Positions 6,517 through 14,490 of a stretch of 64,000 bases of DNA are shown piece after piece; the first letter of the stretch is position 1, and each line of letters begins with the position of its first letter. A model generated the notes under the pieces. The model ran no database searches, was not told where the DNA came from, and worked only from the letters and a program-made list of their open reading frames with translations. The position numbers and the translations under genes are program-made. Source of the stretch: an uncultured Lachnospiraceae bacterium (GTDB lineage Bacteria; Bacillota; Clostridia; Lachnospirales; Lachnospiraceae); NCBI GenBank assembly GCA_934351255.1, contig CAKRJH010000001.1:226265-290264 (forward strand). Reading direction: 5' to 3'.

Positions 6517-7218
6517 ATGTATTTGGAAGTGACAGACGTAAAGAAGAGTTACGGACAGGGAGACAGCTTTGTCCGGGTGTTAAAAGGGATCTCCCTGAAG
6601 GTGCGGCAGGGCGACATGTGTGTGATCCAGGGAACCAGCGGTTCGGGCAAATCGACCCTGTTAAACTGTATTGGCGGCCTCGATCAGATCGATGAGGGTT
6701 CGGTCTGTGTCGATGGGACGCAGATCGCCGGATTGAAGCCGGAAGCACTTTCGGATTACCGCAGAGATTATCTGGGATTTATCTTTCAGTTTTACAATCT
6801 GGTGCCGAATCTGACGGTACGCGAGAATATCCAGGTCTGCCAGTATCTGTCAAAGCGGCCGCTCGACATGGATGAACTGCTGCAGGTGCTCGGCCTGACC
6901 GCACACCAGAACAAATTCCCATCGCAGCTTTCCGGCGGCCAGCAGCAGCGCTGTGCCATTGCCCGGGCGTTGATCAAGAACCCGAAGCTGCTGTTGTGTG
7001 ACGAGCCGACGGGCGCGCTGGATTCCCGGACTTCCCGCGACATTCTGATCCTGCTCGAGCAGATCAATGCGAGATATGGGACGACAATGCTGATCGTCAC
7101 CCACAACAACTCCATCAAGAACATGGTGGATCAGGTGGTGGTCGTCAAGGACGGTCAGATCCGCAAAGACTATTACAATGACGTGAAAGTACCGGCAAAG
7201 GATTTGGAGGATTTATAG
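6517..7218 (+). CDS. ABC transporter ATP-binding protein (MacB/LolD-like)
   Basis: The 233-residue ATPase carries Walker A GTSGSGKST (about residues 40-48), the Q-loop FIFQFYNLVPNLTVREN, the ABC signature LSGGQQQR, Walker B LLLCDEPTGALD and the H-loop IVTHN. The wording of the Q-loop and D-loop places it with MacB/LolD-type ATPases that work with FtsX-like permeases in export or mechanotransmission. Its TAG stop overlaps by one base the GTG start of the permease gene, showing tight coupling. Expression is probably controlled by the adjacent TetR protein. Confidence 0.95.
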   Translation: MYLEVTDVKKSYGQGDSFVRVLKGISLKVRQGDMCVIQGTSGSGKSTLLNCIGGLDQIDEGSVCVDGTQIAGLKPEALSDYRRDYLGFIFQFYNLVPNLTVRENIQVCQYLSKRPLDMDELLQVLGLTAHQNKFPSQLSGGQQQRCAIARALIKNPKLLLCDEPTGALDSRTSRDILILLEQINARYGTTMLIVTHNNSIKNMVDQVVVVKDGQIRKDYYNDVKVPAKDLEDL

Positions 7219-9617
7219 TGAAACAGATATGGACGAAACGAATGGCCAGAGACCTGAGAGCAAACCTGATGCGGTATCTGGCGCTGGGGCTGCTGATCTC
7301 ACTCAGCATGTATCTGGTCGTAAGTATGATTGGGGCGGCCGAGACCATTATCCGGGGAAGTCAGGCCTCCGATGCCAGACAGAAGGTCGAAGATGGGGAG
7401 TTTACGGTGTTTGTACCGCTCAGGGACACGCAGAAAGAGCGGCTTGCCGGGGAGGGTGTTTTGCTGGAAGATCTGTTCTCAATGGATTATACCTATGGAG
7501 ACCGGCAGGTGCTGAGAGTCTTTGCCGACCGGCAGCAGATCGATCTCATCGGTCTGACGAAGGGAAGTCTGCCGGAGGGAGAGCAGGACGTCGTGGTGGA
7601 ACGGCGTTTTGCCGAGGAAAATGACATTGCCACGGGAGATTCCATTTCGCTCGGCGGCCGGACATTCCGGGTGTCAGGCATTGGCATTGTGCCGGATTAT
7701 AACAATGTGCTCAAGACAGTCGGGGATACCGGCAGCGACTGCAAAAATTTCGGCCTGGCGTTTGTCTCCGGAGAGACTTACGCAGCCATGCGCCGGGAGA
7801 AAAAAAGCGTGAAGACCGAGGAGTATACCTATGCCTATCGGCTCGGAGACGGCATGACCCACCGGAAACTGAAAGAGCAGCTGGAGAAGATGAAGTTCTC
7901 TGCCAATGACGTGGAAGATCCGTTTTTCAAGGAGTACTGGGACCGCACGGCAGGCCGGCTTGAGGATCCCATTGTCAAGGGAATACTGACATTGATGCAG
8001 GGTTCCGGGGGATTTGACGGGGATCTGGATGACCTGTTGCAGACCGACACCAGCAATCTGCTGACATTTCTGAAGGCCGGGGACAACGCCAGGATCCAGG
8101 CGGCTTCCGGGGATGAGGAGCTGTACCGCAGTGTCGGCATGATCGCGGGGGCGGTTCTGCTGATCCTGATCTCCTATGTGCTCTCTGTGTTTGTGGTTCA
8201 TTCCATTGACCGGGAGAGTCAGGTGATCGGCGCGCTGTATGCGCTGGGGATCAAGCGCAGGAGCCTGATGTTCCAGTACGTGATGCTGCCTACGGCGGTG
8301 GCGTTTCTGGGAGGCCTGGCCGGAACATTGCTCGGCTATTCCCGGTGGGGTGTTCCGGTGCAGATGCAGGATTGTTATGCCTATTATTCGCTGCCGGATC
8401 TGGATGTGATCGTCATGCCATATCTGTTTGTCTACGGCATTGTGGTGCCGGTGGTGATCTCGGTTCTGGTCAATGTCCTTGTAATCCGCAAGCGCCTGAA
8501 CCAGCCTGTTCTGTCGCTGCTTCGCAATGAAAAGAAGAGCCGCAGCGCAACGGGAAAACAGATTGGTTCCATGCAGTTTATCCGATTGTTCCGGATCCGC
8601 CAGATGCTGCGTGAGACCAGAACCGAATTTACTGTGGTCTTCGGTGTGTTTGTCAGTCTGCTGCTGGCCATGATGTCGCTGGAGATCTATGCCTATTGTG
8701 ACAGCGTCAACACAGAGTATGTGCAGGACACAAAGTACGAGTATATGTACAGCTATAAATACCCGGAGAAAAAGGCTCCGGAGGGAGGATATGCCGCCTA
8801 TGCCAAAGGGTTGAAAAAGGAAATCTACGGGTATACCTTTGATGTGACGGTGCTGGGAATTCAGGACGACAACCCATTTTTTGATGTGGATCTGCAGAAT
8901 TCTTCGACCAAAGTGGCGGTCAGTTCTTCGATTGCCTACAAATATGGCCTGAAAGTGGGGGATACACTGACATTGACCGATGAGGAGGAAGATAAACTCT
9001 ATGCCTTTGAGATCAGCGGTATCACACAGTATGCGCCGTCATTCATGGTATTTATGCCATATAAGAAGGCATTGAAGCTGTTTGGGGAATCGGATGACTA
9101 TTACAATGTCGTCTTCTCGGATCATGCCCTGGATATCGAGTCGGGGCGGCTGTATTCCACGGTGTCCAGGCAGGATGTCAAGAAGGCGGCGGGGATTTTC
9201 AGCGATATGATGAGGAGCATGATCATCCTGCTGGGAGCCGTGTCGGTGCTGATCTTTGCGGTCGTGCTGTATCTGATGATGAAAGTGATGATTGACCGGT
9301 CTTCCTTCCATATTGCACTGATGAAGATTTTTGGATTCCGCGACAAAGAGGTCAAAAAAATGTACCTGGATGCGAACTTCTATATTATTGCGCTGGGGGC
9401 AGCTGTGTCGATCCCTCTTGCCAAATGGATCATGGATGCGGCGTATGAGCCGGCGTTCGTGCCGAATATCGCCTGCGGCGTCGACAAATCCTTCCCTTGG
9501 TGGATGTATGTGGCAGTCTATGCGGTGATCCTGCTTCTGTATGGCGTCATCAACCGGGTGCTGATGGGACGGATCCGTCAGATGACACCGACGGAGGTTC
9601 TGAAAAACCGCGAATGA
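7218..9617 (+). CDS. ABC transporter permease with two FtsX domains
   Basis: The 799-residue permease begins at GTG, with GGAGG seven bases upstream. An N-terminal membrane helix (LMRYLALGLLISLSMYLVV) is followed by a large extracellular domain, an FtsX core at about residues 305-430 (MIAGAVLLILISYVLSVFVV and following helices), a second anchor near residue 470, a second extracellular domain, and a final FtsX core at about 665-799. This duplicated layout is typical of Firmicutes exporters or peptide-resistance permeases. With the ATPase and TetR regulator it forms an inducible efflux-type unit; the substrate is unknown. Confidence 0.92.
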   Translation: MKQIWTKRMARDLRANLMRYLALGLLISLSMYLVVSMIGAAETIIRGSQASDARQKVEDGEFTVFVPLRDTQKERLAGEGVLLEDLFSMDYTYGDRQVLRVFADRQQIDLIGLTKGSLPEGEQDVVVERRFAEENDIATGDSISLGGRTFRVSGIGIVPDYNNVLKTVGDTGSDCKNFGLAFVSGETYAAMRREKKSVKTEEYTYAYRLGDGMTHRKLKEQLEKMKFSANDVEDPFFKEYWDRTAGRLEDPIVKGILTLMQGSGGFDGDLDDLLQTDTSNLLTFLKAGDNARIQAASGDEELYRSVGMIAGAVLLILISYVLSVFVVHSIDRESQVIGALYALGIKRRSLMFQYVMLPTAVAFLGGLAGTLLGYSRWGVPVQMQDCYAYYSLPDLDVIVMPYLFVYGIVVPVVISVLVNVLVIRKRLNQPVLSLLRNEKKSRSATGKQIGSMQFIRLFRIRQMLRETRTEFTVVFGVFVSLLLAMMSLEIYAYCDSVNTEYVQDTKYEYMYSYKYPEKKAPEGGYAAYAKGLKKEIYGYTFDVTVLGIQDDNPFFDVDLQNSSTKVAVSSSIAYKYGLKVGDTLTLTDEEEDKLYAFEISGITQYAPSFMVFMPYKKALKLFGESDDYYNVVFSDHALDIESGRLYSTVSRQDVKKAAGIFSDMMRSMIILLGAVSVLIFAVVLYLMMKVMIDRSSFHIALMKIFGFRDKEVKKMYLDANFYIIALGAAVSIPLAKWIMDAAYEPAFVPNIACGVDKSFPWWMYVAVYAVILLLYGVINRVLMGRIRQMTPTEVLKNRE

Positions 9618-9670
9618 TACCTGGGGCTGCGGGCAATGAGATGGCTTTGCGAAGGTTCTGAAAAACCGGC
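9596..9670 (+). repeat. 15-bp direct repeat exactly 60 bp apart
   Basis: GGTTCTGAAAAACCG occurs at 9596-9610, covering the last codons of the permease, and again at 9656-9670 in the intergenic space. Each copy is itself a small GGTT...AACC palindrome. It may mark a small duplication at the 3' end of the gene. Confidence 0.5.
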
Positions 9671-9767
9671 CATGGAGATTTGGAACACGGATACACTTTC
9701 TTTTCGGAAAGAGATATGATATAGTCGAATGAGTGTTATATATCGAAAGCCATTGAAGGAGAGAAAC

Positions 9768-10154
9768 ATGTCTGAGAATCAACAGGACAGGGAGTTACGC
9801 AAAGAGGCGTACTGGGAGGAGCATGCGCAGGAGCGGCAGCGCCTGCTGGATGAAAAAGATCATATTATCCGTCAGATCATGAAGTCACAGCTTGAGCGGG
9901 ATGCCGTGCCGGGCAAAGAGGATATGGATGATATGGAAGACCGGATCCGCGATCTCCGCCGCAAAATGAGAGGGATGGATCTGTTCCGGGGAGAGGAAAA
10001 GGCGCGCATGCAGGAGGAGATCGACAGTATGCGGCGGGATATAGAGATCATTTACAAGAGCATTGCCCCCAAGATGAATATGATCACGGAGCGCATCGGC
10101 CTGTTAAACGCAAGGCTGGCGCAGATCAAGGAGGAATTGGACAGGGAGCGGTAA
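9768..10154 (+). CDS. Hypothetical coiled-coil protein, 128 aa
   Basis: I do not recognise this family. The protein is very charged (rich in E, R, K, D) and predicted to be nearly all helix, with heptad-like spacing from about residue 20 to the end and three helical arms separated around PGKEDMDD and SIAPKMNMI. There is no membrane segment or signal peptide, so it should be cytoplasmic. AAGGAGAG before the ATG at 9768 fixes the start; the upstream in-frame ATG at 9729 lacks a ribosome site. It stands alone between the transporter genes and the surface protein. Confidence 0.7.
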   Translation: MSENQQDRELRKEAYWEEHAQERQRLLDEKDHIIRQIMKSQLERDAVPGKEDMDDMEDRIRDLRRKMRGMDLFRGEEKARMQEEIDSMRRDIEIIYKSIAPKMNMITERIGLLNARLAQIKEELDRER

Positions 10155-10172
10155 ATATATCTATATTCGCGG

Positions 10173-10201
10173 TTTACAAAATCATCCAAACATTATATAA
10201 T
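10173..10201 (+). promoter_or_regulatory. Strong sigma-A promoter of the secreted DUF4430 protein
   Basis: TTTACA (10173-10178), 17-base spacer, TATAAT (10196-10201, perfect). The leader is about 70 bases. Confidence 0.75.
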
Positions 10202-10277
10202 GCACAGTGATACAAGAGTTAGCCGGGACAAACCTATGGGCGGACCTCCGGCACAAGAGAAAAGGAGTAATAGAGAG

Positions 10278-11981
10278 ATGAGAAAACAGATTGTTAAGAA
10301 GATGATTTCGGTCATCGCGGCGGCAAGTCTGGTAGTGACCGGCGGACTGGCACAGGCAGATCTTTCGTCCGCAGAGGCTGCAGGCACAGTCAAGGTGACG
10401 GTACGCAGTCAGAGCAGTGGCACATTCCTGCATGCATTCGATCAGGAGATCGAGGTATCTGCTGACCTGGCAGAGAGCTACGGTTACACCGATAAGGTGA
10501 CAGATGGCGTGTCTGCACTCGATGCGATGGTAGCAGCTCATGAGCTGACCTTTGGTTCAGATTTTACCAAGGATACCAAGGATGATTATCTGGCTGTTGG
10601 TGACACAGGTTTTGTGACGACTCTCTTTGGGGAGACAACATATGCCTCTGGTTTTCTGGTAAACGAGGGATATCCAAACGATGGTACACCGGGTTATGGC
10701 AATGTAGGATACAACGGAACCTATGTAAATAATACACAGATTACCGATGGCGATGTAGTTGACTATTATATTTATGGAGATGCTACCGGATATTCTGATA
10801 TGTTAACTTATGTTGATGTCGCTCCGTTCGAGAAGACCGATGCATCCCTCACGGTGACCGTAAAGGGTGTTTCTGTAATGAACGGATATCTGTATAAGGA
10901 TGCTGCTGAGTTAAAGGCAGCTGCAAATCCGTTGGCAGATGCAAAACTTGGATGGGTAGATCCTTCCAATGGTGGCGTTACAGTGATTGATGACGTTGCG
11001 ACGGATGCAGACGGAAAGGCATCTGTTCCAATGCCTGAGAAGGATGGCACATATTATCTTGCAACAGTATCCAACGAAGAGAAGAATGTATACTGCCTGA
11101 TGAACCCTGAAAAGATTGTAGTGGAAACTCCTGCAGAGACCACAGCACCAGTCGCTGAGACAACCGCGCCGGCGGCAGAGACAACTGCACCGGCGGCAGA
11201 GACAACTGCACCGGCAGCCGAGACAACCGCACCGGCGGCAGAGACAACCGCGCCGGCAGCCGAGACAACCGCACCGGCGGCAGAGACAACCGCGCCGGCA
11301 GCCGAGACCATTGCACCACCGGTTTCTACCACTGCAGCAGCAACTACCACAGCTCCTGCAACCAGCCCTGCCATTACTGCTCCTGCAGCAACCAAGGCGC
11401 CTGTATCCGGTGGAGTGTTATCCGGTAATGCAGTATCCGGCACCTTCAAGATCGCGAAGTCTGCAAAGACAATTGTCGTAAAGGCTGGTAAGTCCAAGAA
11501 CGTGAAGATCACGGTATCCGGTGCAGCAGTATCCGGTATGACAGCAAAGTCTGCAAACACCAAGGTTGCCAGGGTGAAGGTTACCAAGACCGGTATCAAG
11601 GTGACTGCTCCAAAGAAGGCTGTCAAGGGTAAGAAGACTACTGTTACTCTGAAGAATGCAAATACCAAGAGCGCGAAGATCAAGGTATATGTCCAGAATA
11701 CAGCCAAGAAGATCAAGGCTACCAGGAAGTCTGTCACGATCAAGAAGGGCAAGACAAAGAATTATACCGTAAAGGTTACCAAGGCTGAGAACAAGAAGAA
11801 AGCAGTAACCGATGCCGTAGCCGGTAAGGTGAAGGTAACCGGAAAGAACGTTAAGTTCGTAAAAGCCACTGCCAAGAAGGGCAAGGTCGTAGTAAAGATC
11901 AAGGGCAGGAAGAAGGGAACCAGGAAGGTAACGATCAAGGTTGGTTCCAAGAAGATCAAGATCCGTGTCAAAGTTAAATAA
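10278..11981 (+). CDS. Secreted repeat protein with DUF4430-like domain and lysine-rich C terminus
   Basis: The 567-residue protein starts with a signal peptide (MRKQIVKKMISVIAAASLVVTG, cleavage probably near AEAAG). Residues about 35-165 resemble DUF4430 (transcobalamin C-terminal-like): TFLHAFDQEIEV...ALDAMVAAHE and YGTYVNN-type ending with DYYIYGD. A second beta domain follows, then a linker of nine near-identical ETTAPAA units, then about 180 residues very rich in lysine, valine and threonine in short beta-strand repeats, as in Big2-like or wall-binding regions. There is no LPXTG motif; retention by charge to wall polymers is inferred. AAAGGAG precedes the ATG at 10278. Role unknown; a small-ligand or surface-adhesion role is possible. 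Confidence 0.75.
   Translation: MRKQIVKKMISVIAAASLVVTGGLAQADLSSAEAAGTVKVTVRSQSSGTFLHAFDQEIEVSADLAESYGYTDKVTDGVSALDAMVAAHELTFGSDFTKDTKDDYLAVGDTGFVTTLFGETTYASGFLVNEGYPNDGTPGYGNVGYNGTYVNNTQITDGDVVDYYIYGDATGYSDMLTYVDVAPFEKTDASLTVTVKGVSVMNGYLYKDAAELKAAANPLADAKLGWVDPSNGGVTVIDDVATDADGKASVPMPEKDGTYYLATVSNEEKNVYCLMNPEKIVVETPAETTAPVAETTAPAAETTAPAAETTAPAAETTAPAAETTAPAAETTAPAAETTAPAAETIAPPVSTTAAATTTAPATSPAITAPAATKAPVSGGVLSGNAVSGTFKIAKSAKTIVVKAGKSKNVKITVSGAAVSGMTAKSANTKVARVKVTKTGIKVTAPKKAVKGKKTTVTLKNANTKSAKIKVYVQNTAKKIKATRKSVTIKKGKTKNYTVKVTKAENKKKAVTDAVAGKVKVTGKNVKFVKATAKKGKVVVKIKGRKKGTRKVTIKVGSKKIKIRVKVK
11136..11324 (+). repeat. 21-bp tandem repeat encoding ETTAPAA
   Basis: Eight in-frame 21-bp units (11136-11303) plus a degenerate ninth (ETIAPPV). 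Units differ only at synonymous positions (GCG/GCA, GCC/GCG), so copy number could change by slippage or recombination. Confidence 0.85.
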
Positions 11982-12022
11982 TGACAATTTCAGGAGATCA
12001 TTTGATTTCGGTCAAAAAAGTG

Positions 12023-12054
12023 AAAAGGAGCGCATCTTTGGATGTGCTCCTTTT
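12023..12054 (+). terminator. Intrinsic terminator of the secreted repeat protein gene
   Basis: AAAAGGAGCGCATC (12023-12036), loop TTTG, GATGTGCTCCTTTT (12041-12054). Confidence 0.8.
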
Positions 12055-12055
12055 G

Positions 12056-12084
12056 TTGTGGGATGAGGGCAGATGTGGTAAACT
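12056..12084 (+). promoter_or_regulatory. Candidate promoter of the diguanylate cyclase gene
   Basis: TTGTGG (12056-12061), 17-base spacer, TAAACT (12079-12084). The same TAAACT -10 box is found before the YhaM-like gene at 61349. Confidence 0.4.
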
Positions 12085-12137
12085 GGAAATAACTATAGAT
12101 ATTTCTTTTCGGTCGGTTGACAGACGGAACGTGCAGG

Positions 12138-14321
12138 ATGGATACGAAAGACTGGGGTAGTGATTTGGGTACGAAGAGACAGGATGAGATCAGGAGATGG
12201 CTGTGGATGGCCGGCGTGTTTCTGACGTTGATACTGACGGGGAGCCATGCGCAGGCGGCAGGTGTGCAGGAACACAAGACAGACGATAGAAAGGTCCGGG
12301 TGGGATATTATTATTCGGCGCTGTTCCAGGAAGGGATGGGTGACGATGAGGAAAAGAGCGGGTATGCCTACGCGTATCTGCGCAAGGTCGCAGATTATAC
12401 GGACTGGGAATATGAGTATGTCTATGGAGAGCGCAAAGATCTTCTGGAGCAGCTGGAGCAGGGAAAGATCGATGCTCTGGCCGGAGTGTCCATGACGCCG
12501 CAGAGACAGATTTCCGTGCTGTTTCCGAAATATTCCATGGGAACAGAGCAGTATATAGTCTATCAGAAAGAAGGATCCCAGATCATGAAGTCCACGGACT
12601 ACAGCACCATGGACGGAAAGGTGATCGGCGGCCTGAGCAATGACCGCATGTTTGAGGCGCTCCACGTGTGGGCAGAGGAGCAGGGGATTTCCCTGAAGTT
12701 TCGGGTATACAAGACCATAGAGCAGCGTGAGAAGGCGTTTCAGAACGGGAGGATCGATGGCATTGTCGCTATTGAGGAAAATGCGCTGACAGAGTCCGGC
12801 TGGTCTCCGGTGGTCAAGGTGGGTTCCGAACCGTTCTATGTGGCTGTGTCCGGAAAACGTCCCGAGCTGGTGAAACAGCTCAATGAGGCGCTGGGGACGA
12901 TTGAGGCGGTAGAGCCGAATTTCCTGCAAAGCCTGCAGTATGACAGTCTGGGCAGTTCGGAGATGGATATCCGGCTGACTGCGGCAGAGTCACAGTGGCT
13001 GGAAACCCATGATACGCTCCGGATGGGGTATCTGGACAATTATATGCCATACTGCGGAACGGACAGCGAGGGAAATCCTACGGGTCTGTTGCTGGATGTC
13101 ATGGAGGAGATGTTAAAGCGACTGGGGATTGACTCACAGATTGAGGTCCGCTATCAGTCCTATCCGAGTTATCAGGACATGGTGGATGCGCTTGGAGACG
13201 GGGAGGCCGATGCGGTGTTCCCGGCGGGCGGAAGCCAGTGGAACCTGGAGCAGGATGGCGTGGATGCCACAGCGGCTGTGGTGACAGCCGGGATGAATAT
13301 GGTCTACAAAGGAAAGTACAGGAAGGGTTCTTATCATACATTTTCCGTGAATAAAAACAATAAGCTCCTATATTATTATATAAAGTCAAATTTTCCGGGA
13401 GCCAAACTGATGTATTATGACTCGATACAGGAATGTCTGGATGCGGTGAGGTCCGGCAAGGTGGATGCGACAGTCGTCAATGGTCTGCGCCATCAGATCA
13501 TACAGGAAGATGAGAATTACGCGGAACTTTCTCTGGTGCAGCTGGAGAAGACAGATGACCGCTGCATCGGAGTCCGGGCGGGAGAGAGTGCCCTGCTCAT
13601 CCTGATGAACCGTGGGATCAAGGTGGTCGGACAGGACTATGGATATAATGCTTCCTACGGCTATATGGATGCTGTGTACCCTTACGATGATATCCATGCA
13701 TTGAAGAGGTTTATTCGGGCGCACGCCGGAGAGGTCTTTCTGATCCTGGCAGGGATCCTGGTGGTCATCATGGCGCTGGCCGCATATGGCGTGGTGAGGA
13801 ACCGTGAGCGGAAATGGCTGCAGAAACAGGCATATCATGATGGTCTGACCGGAATGTTCAACCGCACCGCGTATGAAGAAGCTCTGGAAAAAATGGAAGA
13901 CGACAGCATGCCCCGGGATTTTGTCTGTGTGGCCACCGATATCAATGGATTGAAGAGGGTCAATGATACGCTGGGGCATTCCGCGGGGGACGAAATGATC
14001 CTGGGAGCGGCATCCTGTGTCCAGGAAGTCTTTGCAGAGTATGGGGTGACTTACCGGATCGGCGGTGATGAGTTTATGTCCCTGATCCGTCTGAAAGACA
14101 CCGATGTGGGAGGCCTGGCAGCCAGACTGGACGAGAAGGTGAACAGCTGGCAGGGAGATCTGTGTCCGAAACTGAAGGTGGCAGTCGGCTTTGCCAGACA
14201 TATGGACTATCCGGATGAGGATGTTGTGATGCTTGCCAAACGCGCCGACCAGGAAATGTATATTCAGAAAAGGGCGTATTATGTGGCCACAGGAGAGACA
14301 AACCGCATGGGTGAGTTGTAA
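12138..14321 (+). CDS. Diguanylate cyclase with two extracellular solute-binding domains
   Basis: The 727-residue protein has a signal/anchor helix (WLWMAGVFLTLILTG), two tandem family 3 solute-binding domains (about residues 45-265 and 290-515; see VRVGYY and LRMGYLDNYMPYCG at their starts), a membrane helix (about 532-553) and a C-terminal GGDEF domain. The catalytic motif RIGGDEF is intact and the nucleotide-site segment DINGLKRVNDTLGHSAGDE is conserved, so it should make c-di-GMP. The RxxD inhibitory site five residues before GGDEF is absent, suggesting little product inhibition. Amino acids or similar small molecules outside the cell are the likely signal. The ATG at 12138 was preferred to the TTG at 12117. 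Confidence 0.9.
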   Translation: MDTKDWGSDLGTKRQDEIRRWLWMAGVFLTLILTGSHAQAAGVQEHKTDDRKVRVGYYYSALFQEGMGDDEEKSGYAYAYLRKVADYTDWEYEYVYGERKDLLEQLEQGKIDALAGVSMTPQRQISVLFPKYSMGTEQYIVYQKEGSQIMKSTDYSTMDGKVIGGLSNDRMFEALHVWAEEQGISLKFRVYKTIEQREKAFQNGRIDGIVAIEENALTESGWSPVVKVGSEPFYVAVSGKRPELVKQLNEALGTIEAVEPNFLQSLQYDSLGSSEMDIRLTAAESQWLETHDTLRMGYLDNYMPYCGTDSEGNPTGLLLDVMEEMLKRLGIDSQIEVRYQSYPSYQDMVDALGDGEADAVFPAGGSQWNLEQDGVDATAAVVTAGMNMVYKGKYRKGSYHTFSVNKNNKLLYYYIKSNFPGAKLMYYDSIQECLDAVRSGKVDATVVNGLRHQIIQEDENYAELSLVQLEKTDDRCIGVRAGESALLILMNRGIKVVGQDYGYNASYGYMDAVYPYDDIHALKRFIRAHAGEVFLILAGILVVIMALAAYGVVRNRERKWLQKQAYHDGLTGMFNRTAYEEALEKMEDDSMPRDFVCVATDINGLKRVNDTLGHSAGDEMILGAASCVQEVFAEYGVTYRIGGDEFMSLIRLKDTDVGGLAARLDEKVNSWQGDLCPKLKVAVGFARHMDYPDEDVVMLAKRADQEMYIQKRAYYVATGETNRMGEL

Positions 14322-14365
14322 AGCGGCTGTCCTGCCGTAACCGGTTTATGTAAAATGTATGTAAT

Positions 14366-14414
14366 AACCGTGTGAAAATCATGCAAAGATTGTATGGTTT
14401 TTACACGGTTTTCT
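14366..14414 (+). terminator. Intrinsic terminator after the diguanylate cyclase gene
   Basis: AACCGTGTGAAAATCAT (from 14366) pairs with ATGGTTTTTACACGGTT, with one bulge and one mismatch, followed by TTCTG. A TATAAT box at about 14417 lies directly behind it and may serve the next gene. Confidence 0.6.
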
Positions 14415-14490
14415 GTTATAATTGAACTATGTGCTGTCTGGCATATTATATCATTTGAATATTACCTGTTTTTTGACAAGGAGGATACAC

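Noticed and set aside
11136..11324. A regular short-unit array that could suggest a CRISPR.
   Set aside because: Units are 21 bp, contiguous without spacers, in frame and code for ETTAPAA; no cas gene is near.
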